This document shows, piece after piece, positions 1-8,681 of a stretch of 64,000 bases of DNA. Origin of the DNA: Phenylobacterium sp. J426 (GTDB lineage: Bacteria; Pseudomonadota; Alphaproteobacteria; Caulobacterales; Caulobacteraceae); assembly GCF_024699945.1 (NCBI RefSeq), contig NZ_JAJOMY010000001.1, positions 2,108,001-2,172,000 on the forward strand. Direction: 5' to 3'. Numbering within the stretch: the first letter of the stretch is position 1; every line of letters starts with the position of its first letter. A program made the translations under genes and the position numbers. Below the pieces are notes generated by a model. That model was not told where the DNA came from and did not search any database. It saw only the letters and a list, made by a program, of their open reading frames with translations.

Positions 1-1
1 G

Positions 2-523
2 AACTACTACTTCGAGGACAAGAAGAAGCTGTTCGACGCCGTGTTCGCGAGGCGCGCGGCGGTGACCAGCGAACTGCGCATGAAGGCGCTCGACGAGTAC
101 GAGGCCTCGGTCGCCGGCAAGCCCACGGTGGAGGGGGCGCTGCACGCCTTCCTGGACACCGACCTCGACCTCTACATCCAAGGCGGCGAGGGCTGGAAGA
201 ACTACGGCGCCCTCGGCGCCCAGGCGGCCAACACCACCGAAGGCGCCGAGCTGATGGACAAGCACTTCGATCCGGTCGTGCTGCGGCTGGTGGAGCTGCT
301 GAAGAAGGCCCTGCCGGACGCCTCGGAAGAGGACATCTTCTGGGGCTACCACTTCGTCACCGGCGCGCTGATGGTGACGCTGGGCCGGACAGGCCGGATC
401 GACAAGCTGTCGGCCGGGCTGTGCAAATCGGACGACTTCCCGGCCATCAAGCATCGCATGGCGCGCTTCATGGCGGCCGGGTTCCTCGAGATCTGCGAAC
501 AGCGGAAAGCCGCGCGCGGCTAG
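2..523 (+). CDS. TetR-family transcriptional regulator, C-terminal part (cut by window edge)
   Basis: The frame is already open at the left edge. Its first residues, NYYFEDKKKLFDAV, match the end of a TetR helix-turn-helix (the YYxFxxKxxL stretch that follows the recognition helix), so about 35-40 N-terminal residues lie outside the window. The remaining roughly 150 residues are helical and would form the ligand-binding and dimerisation domain, which is too variable in this family to name a ligand. A short-chain dehydrogenase follows 83 bases downstream on the same strand, so co-transcription or local control of that gene is plausible. The TetR assignment rests on the short motif and overall length. 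Confidence 0.8.
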   Translation, partial: NYYFEDKKKLFDAVFARRAAVTSELRMKALDEYEASVAGKPTVEGALHAFLDTDLDLYIQGGEGWKNYGALGAQAANTTEGAELMDKHFDPVVLRLVELLKKALPDASEEDIFWGYHFVTGALMVTLGRTGRIDKLSAGLCKSDDFPAIKHRMARFMAAGFLEICEQRKAARG

Positions 524-606
524 GCTCTCCGAGCCGACCCGGAGCTTCACGACAGGCAGGATATTCGCTAGCGTGTGAGTGAATAAAACTCGCAACGGGG
601 AGCTGC

Positions 607-1508
607 ATGTCTCTGCAAGGCCGCATCGCTATCGTCACCGGATCGGGAGGCGGCCTGGGCCGCGCCCACGCGCTCTACCTCGCATCAAGGGGCGCCAAGG
701 TGGTGGTCAACGATCTGTCGCTGGAAGCCGCCGCCAAGGTGGCTGCCGAGGTTGCTGCGGCGGGCGGCGACGCGATCGCCGTCGCCGCCTCGGTTACGGA
801 CGAGGCCGGGGTGGCGGCCATGGTCGAGCGGACGCTGGCCGAGTGGGGCCGCGTCGATATCCTGGTCAACAACGCCGGCATCCTGCGGGACAAGAGCTTC
901 GCCAAGATGACGATGGACGACTTCCGGCTGGTGGTGGACGTGCACCTGATCGGCGCGGCCATCTGCTGCAAGGCGGTTTGGGAGCCTATGCGGGCGCAGG
1001 GCTACGGCCGGATCGTGATGACCACGTCCTCGTCCGGGCTCTATGGCAACTTCGGCCAGGCCAACTATGGGGCGGCGAAGATGGCGCTTGTCGGCCTGAT
1101 GCAGACGCTCGCCATCGAAGGCGCCAAGCACAACATCCGGGTGAACAGCCTCGCCCCGACCGCGGCGACCGGGATGACCGAGGGCGTGCTGTCTGAGGAG
1201 AGCCTGCGGCGGCTGGATCCGGCGCTGGTGAGCCCCGGCCTGCTGGCCCTGGTTGTCGAGGATGCGCCGACGCGGGCGATCCTGTGCGCCGGCGCCGGGA
1301 ACTTCGCCGCGGCCCACGTGACGCTGACCGACGGCTTCTATGCCGGGGCTGGCGGACGGCGTCGGCGAGCGCGTAGCCGCGGGCTGGGACGCGGTGACCG
1401 ACCGGGGGGGCGAGATCGTCCCGGCCTACGGCTTCACCCAGGCCGAGCGCGAGCTGGCCAGGGCCGGTTTCGCCCCCCGATGGCCTCGTGGTCGCCGGCG
1501 GCCGCTAG
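607..1508 (+). pseudogene. Short-chain dehydrogenase/reductase (SDR), frameshifted twice near the C-terminus
   Basis: This is a classical SDR oxidoreductase. It has the NAD(P)-binding TGSGGGLGRA motif at about residues 11-20, the VNNAGI motif, and a Ser141-143/Tyr154/Lys158 catalytic set (YGAAK). The substrate is unknown; similarity in style to hydroxyacyl-CoA or multifunctional beta-oxidation SDRs is only an impression. After TLTDGFYAG the natural sequence (LADGVGERVAAGWDAVTD and on to ARAGFAP) continues in the +1 frame, and then DGLVVAGGR-stop continues in a third frame. Removing one G from the G4 at 1345-1348 and one C from the C6 at 1473-1478 restores a 299-residue protein ending at 1508. 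As written, the frame runs to 1578, through the terminator. The start is ATG 607, preceded by GGGGAG. Confidence 0.8.
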
Positions 1509-1518
1509 AGCCCAAGAA

Positions 1519-1550
1519 AACGCCCCCGGGCGTGGGGTCCCGGGGGCGTT
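1519..1550. terminator. Bidirectional rho-independent terminator
   Basis: A perfect 12-base inverted repeat (AACGCCCCCGGG / CCCGGGGGCGTT) with an 8-base loop lies between the convergent SDR gene and the porin-like gene. An A-run precedes it, which serves the minus strand. Confidence 0.8.
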
Positions 1551-1574
1551 CCAGTTCAGCTTGGACGGCCGCGC

Positions 1575-2312
1575 TTAACGGATCAGGCCCGCGCCGAAGA
1601 GCTTGGCCACCGAGCCCAGCGCCGCTCCCGACTGGTCACGCTCGCGGATCGAGCCGCCGAAGGTATAGCGGACGCCGACGCGGAAGGTGTCGGCCTCCAC
1701 GCCCTTGGTGTCGAAGCGGTCGTAGCCGGCCAGGACGCTGAGCGGCGAATTGGCGATCTGGTACTCGGCCTCGACGCCGGCGTTCCAGGCGTCGTCGCCC
1801 TTGGCGGCCACGTAGCCCAACGATCCCTGCAGCTTGAAGCGGTCGGTGAAGTAGTGGCGCAGCTCGCCGCGGACGGCCCACAGATCGGCCTCGGACTCGT
1901 CGTCCGTGCCGTAGCCGGCCTGGCCATACAGGGTGGTGTTCGGGGCGAGGTTGGTCTGGCCTTCGACGCCCAGGCCCCAGAAGGTCACGTCGTCCGCCGC
2001 TTCCACGCCGGCGAAGCCGCCGAGCAGACCGCCGGTCAGGGCGGTATTCAGGTGGCCGGTGACGCCGAAGGTGGTGTCGCCGCCCTCGTAGTCGGTGATC
2101 GAGCCGTTGATGGCCGCGCCGAGCGAGCCGGCGTCGAAGCGCACCGAGCCTTCGCCCTGCCACACGTCGAAGTCGGCGTCGCCGAGGCCCGAGATGTCGA
2201 CGTTGGTGTTCGCATAGTTGGCGCCCACATGACCGATGGTCTGGGCGTTGGCGGCCACAGCCGACCCGAGGAAGGCCACGACAGCGGCCGCGGCAAAGAG
2301 GTTCTTTTTCAT
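1575..2312 (-). CDS. Outer-membrane beta-barrel protein (porin-like)
   Basis: The predicted product is a 245-residue exported protein. Residues 1-24 form a signal peptide (Lys-Lys, hydrophobic core, cleavage after AANAQ). The rest alternates polar and hydrophobic residues in beta-strand style, with many Gly, Asp and aromatic residues and a near-terminal strand TFRVGVRYTFGG, as in small outer-membrane barrels. A tail of about 25 residues follows that strand, so the protein does not end on the usual aromatic residue. The ATG at 2312 (MKKN) is preferred over the in-frame TTG at 2324 because it gives a clean signal peptide. The cargo or function cannot be read from the sequence. It has its own promoter region upstream and shares the 1519-1550 terminator. 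Confidence 0.75.
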   Translation of the reverse strand: MKKNLFAAAAVVAFLGSAVAANAQTIGHVGANYANTNVDISGLGDADFDVWQGEGSVRFDAGSLGAAINGSITDYEGGDTTFGVTGHLNTALTGGLLGGFAGVEAADDVTFWGLGVEGQTNLAPNTTLYGQAGYGTDDESEADLWAVRGELRHYFTDRFKLQGSLGYVAAKGDDAWNAGVEAEYQIANSPLSVLAGYDRFDTKGVEADTFRVGVRYTFGGSIRERDQSGAALGSVAKLFGAGLIR

Positions 2313-2524
2313 TGTCAGTCCCAATCAACAGCCGGCGCAGAGCCGGGGGACGCGGGACCTATGTAGCGTCGGTGGAAGGCTCAAGGCCGAGCTTTCTCAG
2401 GCGCAAGTCTTTGCTGCTCACGTGTCACATTCGTGCAACAATCAGCCAGCTTACCTGATAGATGAAGTAAGGAATTCTGCAGATCCTGCAGATTACCGCA
2501 AATCCATGTTCTCGGGTCGGGGGC
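2313..2524. other. Intergenic region upstream of the porin-like gene
   Basis: About 210 bases lie between the porin-like gene and the methyltransferase end. It is relatively AT-rich around 2395-2510 and contains the short palindrome CTGCAGATCCTGCAG. No promoter, RNA or reading frame could be supported. Confidence 0.4.
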
Positions 2525-3145
2525 TTAGGCTGTCGCTTCGCCCCACTCGTTCCAGCCGAGCGGCCGGGGCGTCCTGGGCAGGTACATGGTGTCGCTGCGG
2601 AGAATTCTGAACCCCGCGGCGGCGATGGCGCCGGTGACCGGCCGCGTCAGGTGGCAACCGCCGGCGATGCGCTTCCAGACAGGCTCGATGCGTCGCTGCC
2701 AGGCCTGGACGCCTGGATCAGGCGCCAGGCCGTGCTCGCAGTAGAGGAACCGGCCGCCGGGCTTGAGCACCCGCCGGGCCTCGGCGAGCGCCTGCACCGG
2801 GCTGTGCACCGAGCAGAGGGTGAAGGTGCAGACGACGCAATCGAAGGTCTTGTCGCCGAAGGGCAGGGCCTCGGCCGTCCCGTCCTCGACCTTGACGCTT
2901 AGCCCCTCGGCGCGCGGGGCGGCCTCGGCGATGGAGCGGAGCTCCGGGGCGGGATCGACGCCGGTGACGCTTTCGACCTTGGCCGCATCATAGAAGCCCA
3001 GGTTCAGGCCCATGCCGATCCCGAGTTCCAGCACCTTGCCGGACGCCTGGGGTACGACCTTCGCGCGCTGCCTGGCGATCGGCGGCGCCGAGCAGGCGCA
3101 CTTCAGCAGCTTCGGCAGCACGAGCCGTTCGTAAAGCGAGGCCAT
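2525..3145 (-). CDS. Class I SAM-dependent methyltransferase (UbiE/Methyltransf_11 type)
   Basis: This 206-residue protein carries SAM-binding motif I (VLELGIGMGLNLGFY, about residues 37-51), the acidic motif II (VTGVDPAPELR), a DGTAEALPF motif and VLKPGGRFLYCEHG, all characteristic of small-molecule class I methyltransferases. The substrate is not evident. It starts 33 bases downstream of the DUF2125 gene on the same strand, so the two are probably one operon. An N-terminal Cys pair (KCACSAPP) is an unexplained detail. Confidence 0.8.
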   Translation of the reverse strand: MASLYERLVLPKLLKCACSAPPIARQRAKVVPQASGKVLELGIGMGLNLGFYDAAKVESVTGVDPAPELRSIAEAAPRAEGLSVKVEDGTAEALPFGDKTFDCVVCTFTLCSVHSPVQALAEARRVLKPGGRFLYCEHGLAPDPGVQAWQRRIEPVWKRIAGGCHLTRPVTGAIAAAGFRILRSDTMYLPRTPRPLGWNEWGEATA

Positions 3146-3178
3146 GGTCGCATTCCCCCCAAGTTCCTTGGGCGGAGC

Positions 3179-4222
3179 CTAGCGCAGTTCGTAGACCTTG
3201 GGCGCCGGGCCGAGAGCGACCGGTCCGAGCGTCGTCTGGCCGGCCTGGAAGTTGAGCGTGGCGTTGGCGACGTCGCCGGTCCCCGCCCGGGCCGCGGCGA
3301 CCGCGGCCGCGGCGTCGGCGCGCTCCTGCGGGATGACGCCGGTCTCGCCCATCGCGCCCAGGGCGCGCGGCCCCTGGCGCAGGGTCACGTCCATCACTCC
3401 GGAGAGGCGACCGTCGGGGCCGACGGTGAACGTTCCGCGGTTCGCGCCGAGCACGGCCTCGCCCGCCGTGACGCCCGCTTCCCGCAAGGTCATACGACCG
3501 CCGGCCGAGACCCAGCGACGGACGGCGTCGGCCCAGGTCTCGCCGTTGAAGGCGCTGATCCGGGTCAGGGTCGCGTTCCACACGATGGAGACCGGCCGCT
3601 CGCCGGCGATGCGGCCGAGCAGGCCGGAGAGCCGCGCGCGGCCCTCGTCGACGCGGAACGAGACCAGGCCCTCGTCCACTTCCTTGTTGCCGCGGAGGTG
3701 GAATTCGACCTTCTTCGCCGTTTCGAGGCCGAACGGCTGGGCTCCGGCGCCGGGCTGGAACCTCAGGTCCGCGCCCTCGAACGAGAGCCGCGGCGGAACC
3801 TCGGCGGGATGGGTGAGGCTGGCGCGGATCACCTTGCCCTCGACGCGGACGGGGCCGCCGACGGGCCGCACGAAGGTGAGGCCCTGCGGCGCGGCGATGA
3901 TCCAGCTGCTGGGCGAGGAGATGCGGGCGTCGGCCTCGAGCCGCGGCGCCTCGAGGCCCCAGCCCGAGGGTTCGCGGATGCGCGGCTCTTCCAGCACGAC
4001 CGAAAGGCGGAAGGGATAGCCCCGGATGCCGCGCGTCTTCCAGGAGATGTCGTAGCCCGCCTGGCGCAGCGTCTCGACGCTCTCGTCCATCCGATCCCGG
4101 GCCTCGCCGCGCAGCCAGATCCAGCCGCCGGTCCACCCCACGGCGACGAGGATCGCCAGAAGCCAGGGGATCACCAGTCCGAGGCGGCGTTTGCGGGGCG
4201 GGGGCAGATCGTGCAGAGACAT
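3179..4222 (-). CDS. DUF2125 domain-containing membrane-anchored protein
   Basis: This is a 347-residue protein with a short basic N-terminus (PPPRKRRLG) and one transmembrane helix at about residues 13-35, followed by a long periplasmic part rich in beta-strand-like repeats. The stretch with TLRQAGYDISWKTRGIRGYPFR is typical of the alphaproteobacterial DUF2125 family, whose biochemical role is unknown. It is divergent from the ChaC-like gene (start 4257), leaving only about 35 bases for both starts. The methyltransferase downstream is likely co-transcribed. Confidence 0.75.
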   Translation of the reverse strand: MSLHDLPPPRKRRLGLVIPWLLAILVAVGWTGGWIWLRGEARDRMDESVETLRQAGYDISWKTRGIRGYPFRLSVVLEEPRIREPSGWGLEAPRLEADARISSPSSWIIAAPQGLTFVRPVGGPVRVEGKVIRASLTHPAEVPPRLSFEGADLRFQPGAGAQPFGLETAKKVEFHLRGNKEVDEGLVSFRVDEGRARLSGLLGRIAGERPVSIVWNATLTRISAFNGETWADAVRRWVSAGGRMTLREAGVTAGEAVLGANRGTFTVGPDGRLSGVMDVTLRQGPRALGAMGETGVIPQERADAAAAVAAARAGTGDVANATLNFQAGQTTLGPVALGPAPKVYELR

Positions 4223-4256
4223 GCGTCGAAGGGCGGCTTTGGCTTCTTGGATCGGG

Positions 4257-4793
4257 ATGGCGGACGAGCGTTGGGTCTTCGGCTACGGGTCGCTGATGTG
4301 GCGGCCGGGCTTCCCTTATCAGGCGCGGCGGGCGGCCACACTACACGGCCGGCGTCGGGCCTTCTGCATCTATTCGGTGCACCATCGCGGCACCTATGAG
4401 CGCCCGGGCCTGGTGCTGGGCCTCGCGCCGGGCGGCGCAACCCGCGGCGTGGCCTATCAGGTCGGCCGAGGCGACTGGCCGGAGGTCTACGCCTACCTCA
4501 AGGAACGCGAGCAGCCGACCGAGACCTACATCGAGGCCTGGCGCGCGGTCCGGCTGGCCGACGGGCGGCGGGTCGAGGCGCTGACCTTCCTCTCCGATGT
4601 CCACCACCCGCAGTGGGCGGGAGCCCTGTCGGTGGAGCGGCAGGCGGAACTGATCTCCGGCGCCAGGGGCCTATCCGGCCGCAACGTCGAGTACCTCCGC
4701 GACCTTGTCGAGCACCTCCGCGAAGAGGGCGTGCGCGATGCGGCTATGGAGCGGTTGTTGGGCCTGGTGGAGGCCCGCGAGCTGGCGGCCTAG
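4257..4793 (+). CDS. Gamma-glutamylcyclotransferase, ChaC-like
   Basis: This 178-residue protein begins with the family signature VFGYGSLMWRPGF, the glycine-rich turn that binds the gamma-glutamyl substrate. A glutamate-rich stretch (YLKEREQPTETYIEAW) supplies the catalytic acid. ChaC enzymes cleave glutathione to 5-oxoproline and Cys-Gly in the cytosol. ATG 4257 (MADERW) is chosen over the further upstream start at 4191 because the family begins a few residues before the FGYGSL motif and because 4191 lies inside the divergent gene. It is convergent with plsC, sharing 4 bases at the stops. Confidence 0.85.
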   Translation: MADERWVFGYGSLMWRPGFPYQARRAATLHGRRRAFCIYSVHHRGTYERPGLVLGLAPGGATRGVAYQVGRGDWPEVYAYLKEREQPTETYIEAWRAVRLADGRRVEALTFLSDVHHPQWAGALSVERQAELISGARGLSGRNVEYLRDLVEHLREEGVRDAAMERLLGLVEARELAA

Positions 4794-5494
4794 AGCGCGT
4801 TCAGTTCCGCCGACCGCGTCTCGATCCGCTCCTCGAGGATGCGCATGAACTCCGCCCGCTTGAGGCCCGGCGGGATCGGCTCGAGGTATTCGAACACGAT
4901 GACCCCCGGCTTGCGGATGAACCCGTGGGCCGGCCAATGGACGCCGGCGTTCGTGGCCACGGGGCAGACCGGCACGTCGAGCTCGCGGTACAGCGCGGCG
5001 ATCCCCGGCTTGTAGTCGGGCTCGGCGCCCGGCGCCTTGCGGGTGCCTTCCGGGAAGATCACCACCTGCTGACCGCGCTCGAAGCGCTCTTTCCCCTCAC
5101 GGATGACCTGACGCATCGTCCTGGAGCCGCCTTCGCGATCGACGACGATGCAGCCTGCCTTGGCCGCGTACCAGCCGAACCACGGGATCCAGGCGAGTTC
5201 CTTCTTCATGACGAAGGCGGTGCGCGGCAGCCAGGTGAACTGGGCGAAAACGTCCAGCATGCACTGGTGCTTGGGGGCGACCAGGGCGGGGCCGGCGGGG
5301 ATGAACTCGCGCCCGCGGACCTCGACCCGGATGCCGCAGATCGGCAGCATGGCGGTGACGCCGCGACCCCAGAAGTGGAACATGGCGAAGGTCCAGTCGC
5401 GAGGCCCCAGCAGGACCGGGGTGGCGCAGACGGCGATCACCGCCGTCCAGAGATAGAACAGCGCCACATAGACGAGCGAGCGGACGGCGATCAC
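4790..5494 (-). CDS. plsC: 1-acyl-sn-glycerol-3-phosphate acyltransferase (PlsC family)
   Basis: This 234-residue enzyme has an N-terminal membrane segment. It carries the HX4D catalytic motif as KHQCMLD, the glycerophosphate-binding region VDREGGSRTMRQ and the FPEGTR motif, so it acylates lysophosphatidate (or a related lysolipid) in phospholipid synthesis. The start is assigned to GTG 5494, whose GTGA overlaps the TGA of the restored ydcF frame (5491-5493). Without that correction ydcF and plsC look like a single 450-residue fusion, which I consider an artefact. It is last in the ftsE-ftsX-ydcF-plsC unit. Confidence 0.87.
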   Translation of the reverse strand: MIAVRSLVYVALFYLWTAVIAVCATPVLLGPRDWTFAMFHFWGRGVTAMLPICGIRVEVRGREFIPAGPALVAPKHQCMLDVFAQFTWLPRTAFVMKKELAWIPWFGWYAAKAGCIVVDREGGSRTMRQVIREGKERFERGQQVVIFPEGTRKAPGAEPDYKPGIAALYRELDVPVCPVATNAGVHWPAHGFIRKPGVIVFEYLEPIPPGLKRAEFMRILEERIETRSAELNAL

Positions 5495-6142
5495 GGATTG
5501 GCCTTCGGTTGCGCGGCGCTCAGCGGGGTCTGGCCGAGCGGGGTTTGGCGGGGGCCAAGCCCCAGCACCGCCTCGCGCGCTAGGATCGCCAGATACTTGC
5601 AATATTCCACCACCATCAAGCGGGCGGGCGCCGGGGTTGCGCCACCACCGCTTCGCCTTCAGCGACGGCGTGGGCGCCGCATACGTCTGCAGCCGCACGC
5701 CCGAACCATGGAAGACGGCGTTCAGCTCCAGCATGGCGCGGGGCATGTGGTAGTCGGAGGTGACCACGATCAGGCTGGCGTACCGCATGGCTTGCATCCA
5801 GTCTGCGGTCTCGCGGGCGTTGCCGACGGTGTCGGCGGCGTTGAAGCCCAGGTCGACGCAGCAGTCATACAGCCTCCGCACGGCCCGCGACACGTTGCGG
5901 ATGTCCTCCCGCGTGGCCTCGCGGTTGACGCCTGAGACCAGCACCCGCTGGCCGTAGCCGTCCTCGAGCAGGCCGATGGCTGCGGCGAGCCGCACGTTAG
6001 AGCCGGCGCCGGTGAGCACGACGATCCCCTGGGCCGGGTCCGGAAGCGGGGCCGGCGTCGATTGCTGAACGCGGGCGGCGAACGCGAAGAGGCCGGCGAA
6101 CCAGATCAGCGCCAGGACCAGGAAGGCGGCGACCGACTTCAC
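5491..6142 (-). pseudogene. YdcF/ElyC/SanA-type DUF218 envelope protein, frameshifted
   Basis: The N-terminal helix (about residues 5-23) is a membrane anchor. The DUF218 hallmarks follow: IVVLTGAGSNVRLAAA, the VLVSGVN strand, NARETADWM and IVVTSDYHMPRA. Members such as ElyC and SanA act in envelope integrity and carrier-lipid metabolism. After KRWWRNPGAR the frame turns to low-complexity nonsense. Deleting one C (a G on the + strand) within 5621-5630 restores RLMVVEYCKYLAILAREAVLG and a stop at 5491, giving 216 residues. The gene begins 1 base after the ftsX stop, so it is translationally linked to ftsX. Confidence 0.8.
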
Positions 6143-6143
6143 G

Positions 6144-7034
6144 TCAGAGCGTCCGGATCAAGGCCGTCGCCGTCAGGCGGGCGGCGACCGCGGCGACCGC
6201 AGCGGCGATGAGAGGGCAGGGCAGGACCGCCAACAGGTCCAGCCAGGCGATCGGCAGGGCCGGCGTGATCCCCTCGCCGCCGCCGATCAGCCTCAGGGTC
6301 GCGCCGAGCGCCGCGGCGGCGGCCGCGCCGAGCGCCCCGGAGACCGCCGCGATGCGGGCGAAGCGGAGCTGGAAAAGGGCCGCGATATAGCCGTCCTCGG
6401 CGCCGGTGAGATGGAGCACCTCCACGACATCCTTGCGGGCGGCCAGGCCGGCGCGGGTCGCGAACGCGACGACGGCGGCGGCCGCCAGCGCGATCAGCAG
6501 GAAGACGCCCGAGCCGGTCCAGCGGACCACGCCGGCGGCGCGGCGGATGTCCTTGATCCAGATCGAATGGTCGTCGACGACGGTGTCCAGGCCCTGGGCG
6601 CTGAGGGCCGCGTTCAGCTGATCGGCGGTCGCGGGCTGCTCGCGTTCCAGGGTCACCGCCACCAGGCGCGGGACGGGCAGGTCCTCCAGGTCGGCGGAGT
6701 CCCCCAGCCACGGGCGGACCAGCTCATAAGCCTTCTCGCGCTCCAGCGCGCGGGCCTCGGCGACACCCTGCACACCCGCCAGCACCTCGGCAGCGCGGGC
6801 GGCCGCGGCGTCGGGCGTCTCGCCGCCGCGGGCGCGGACGATGACGGTGGCCTCGCCGGTGAGCTGATTGGCCCAGCCCCCGGCGGCGCGGTCGGCGGCG
6901 ATCACCCCCAGCGCCGTCAGGCAGGCCAGGAAGCAGAGCACGGCCACCACGAAGATCAGCGCCGGGTCGCGGGCGTCCCTCTCCGGCAGGAAGGGCGCCG
7001 GCCGCCAGCGGGCGACGTCGAACGGCTCACTCAT
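6144..7034 (-). CDS. ftsX: Cell division protein FtsX
   Basis: This 296-residue membrane protein has the FtsX layout: a cytoplasmic N-terminal tail, a first TM helix (about 24-46), a periplasmic loop of about 120 residues, then three TM helices in the C-terminal half with the conserved RAGLAARKDVVEVLHLTGAEDGYIA segment before TM3. FtsX pairs with FtsE to form the ABC-like complex that controls peptidoglycan hydrolases at the septum. It overlaps ftsE by 8 bases and precedes ydcF by 1 base. Confidence 0.9.
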   Translation of the reverse strand: MSEPFDVARWRPAPFLPERDARDPALIFVVAVLCFLACLTALGVIAADRAAGGWANQLTGEATVIVRARGGETPDAAAARAAEVLAGVQGVAEARALEREKAYELVRPWLGDSADLEDLPVPRLVAVTLEREQPATADQLNAALSAQGLDTVVDDHSIWIKDIRRAAGVVRWTGSGVFLLIALAAAAVVAFATRAGLAARKDVVEVLHLTGAEDGYIAALFQLRFARIAAVSGALGAAAAAALGATLRLIGGGEGITPALPIAWLDLLAVLPCPLIAAAVAAVAARLTATALIRTL

Positions 7035-7767
7035 CGTCGGCCCTCGGGCGAGGGCCTTGGGGCCCCAGGGCGGTGATGCGGCCGTGCTCGAGGTTCAGCA
7101 CCGGCTTGTTGGCGCGGGCGACGAGGTCCTGGTCGTGCGTGGCGATGACGATGGTCGTGCCCAGGCGGTTGAGCTCGACGAACAGGCGGAAGATACGTAG
7201 CGCCATCTCCTGGTCGACGTTGCCCGTGGGCTCGTCCGCGAGCAGGATCTCTGGGCGGTTGACGACGGCGCGGGCGATGGCCAGCCGCTGCTTCTCGCCG
7301 CCGGCCAGCGTCGGCGGCTGGGCCTGCATCCGCTTGCCCAGGCCCACCCAGGCGAGCAGTTCGGCGACGTCGTTGCGGTACTCGGAGGGCTTGTGCCCGG
7401 CGATGCGCAGCGGCAGGGCGGCGTTGTCGAACGCCGAGAGGTGGTCGAGCAGGATCAGGTCCTGGAACACCACCCCGATCCGCTGCCGGAGTTTCGGCAA
7501 CTGCGATGGGTGAAGGCGCTGGGTGTCCTCGCCGAACAGGTGGACGGCGCCGGCGGAGGGCTTGGCCGCCAGGTAGATCAGCTTCAGCAGCGAGCTCTTG
7601 CCCGCGCCCGACGGCCCGGTGACGAAGTGGAACGAGCCGCGCGGCAGGGCGAAATTCAGATCGGACAGCACCTCGGGCCCGCGGCCATAGCGCATGGACA
7701 CGGCGTCGAAACGTACGATGTCGTCGGCGGCCTCTGGGGCCGCTGCGTTATTCGGCTTTCTGGACAT
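7027..7767 (-). CDS. ftsE: Cell division ATP-binding protein FtsE
   Basis: This 246-residue ABC ATPase has Walker A GPSGAGKSS, the Q-loop segment GVVFQDLILLDHLSAFDNAALPL, the signature LAGGEKQR (a variant of LSGGEQQR), Walker B ILLADEPTG and the H-loop IATHD. The substitution of Ala in the signature is common in FtsE-like proteins. It acts at the inner membrane with FtsX. The gene heads the minus-strand unit ftsE-ftsX-ydcF-plsC and is divergent from the zinc-ribbon gene, with only 56 bases between starts. Confidence 0.92.
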   Translation of the reverse strand: MSRKPNNAAAPEAADDIVRFDAVSMRYGRGPEVLSDLNFALPRGSFHFVTGPSGAGKSSLLKLIYLAAKPSAGAVHLFGEDTQRLHPSQLPKLRQRIGVVFQDLILLDHLSAFDNAALPLRIAGHKPSEYRNDVAELLAWVGLGKRMQAQPPTLAGGEKQRLAIARAVVNRPEILLADEPTGNVDQEMALRIFRLFVELNRLGTTIVIATHDQDLVARANKPVLNLEHGRITALGPQGPRPRADDE

Positions 7768-7823
7768 GGGGGCCGAAATCGGCGACCTCGGAGTGAGGGT
7801 GCTGGAGCGTCCGATTCGGCGTC

Positions 7824-8681
7824 ATGATACTGACCTGTCCAGACTGCGCCACCAGCTATTTCGTGGACGATGCGCGCATACCGCCGGAAGGCCGGGTGGT
7901 GAAGTGCTCGTCGTGCGGCAATCGCTGGCGGGCCGAGCGCGAAGCGCCGGCCGAGGCGGCCTCGTCCGAACCTGAGATCGTCGCCGAACCCCCCGTCATC
8001 GAAGACGACATCGTCGCCGAGCCGGCGCCAGCCGCCCAGCTTCCGCCGGAGGACGTGGAGATCGTCGCCGAACCGGCCCCGGAGCCCGCCCTGCGCCGCC
8101 GCAGCGCTCGGCCGCCGCCGAAGCCCAAGGCCAAGTCGAAGCGCGGCGCCGTCATTGCCTGGACAGCGCTCGCGGCCACGGTGGTCGCCGCGGCCGGCGT
8201 CGTGGTGTTCCGCGACCAGATCGTCCGGATGGCGCCCGCCAGCGGTGGCGTGTTCGCCGCCGTCGGCCTGCCCGTGGACCGCCTGGGCCTGACCATCGGC
8301 GACGTGCGCTCGGTTGCGACCCTGCAGGGCGGACGGCCGGTGCTGTCGATCACCGGCGCTATCCGGAATACGCGGAGCGAGACCGTGACCGCGCCGCCGC
8401 TACGCGTCAGCATCCTGGATCGCTCGGGCAAGCCGGTGGCGGCCAGGATCGCCCGGCCGCTGAACGCCGATGTGCCGCCCGGCGCAACGCGCTATTTCGC
8501 CATCGCCATTGCCGATCCGCCAGCGGGCTCGGCCAGCCTCGACATCGTGTTCGAGGCGTCGCCGACGCCGACGGCCGTCGCCCCCGCCGACGCGGCGCAG
8601 GTCGACGCGCGAATGGGACCAGAGCCGCTGGACGCGACGCCCGCGCCCGAACACTCCGAGGCCGCCGCCGACCATGGCTGA
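7824..8681 (+). CDS. MJ0042-type zinc-ribbon protein with DUF3426 domain
   Basis: This 285-residue protein opens with a zinc ribbon: CPDC at residues 5-8 and CSSC at residues 30-33. An acidic, proline-rich repeat region follows, with three runs of the type EIVAEPxP. A single TM helix lies at about residues 112-132. The C-terminal beta-rich domain includes SITGAIRNTRSETVTAPPLRV and resembles DUF3426. The layout suggests an inner-membrane protein with a cytoplasmic metal-binding head. The role of this family is not known. Its stop overlaps the start of the phosphoribosyltransferase by 8 bases (ATGGCTGA), so the two are coupled. Confidence 0.82.
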   Translation: MILTCPDCATSYFVDDARIPPEGRVVKCSSCGNRWRAEREAPAEAASSEPEIVAEPPVIEDDIVAEPAPAAQLPPEDVEIVAEPAPEPALRRRSARPPPKPKAKSKRGAVIAWTALAATVVAAAGVVVFRDQIVRMAPASGGVFAAVGLPVDRLGLTIGDVRSVATLQGGRPVLSITGAIRNTRSETVTAPPLRVSILDRSGKPVAARIARPLNADVPPGATRYFAIAIADPPAGSASLDIVFEASPTPTAVAPADAAQVDARMGPEPLDATPAPEHSEAAADHG

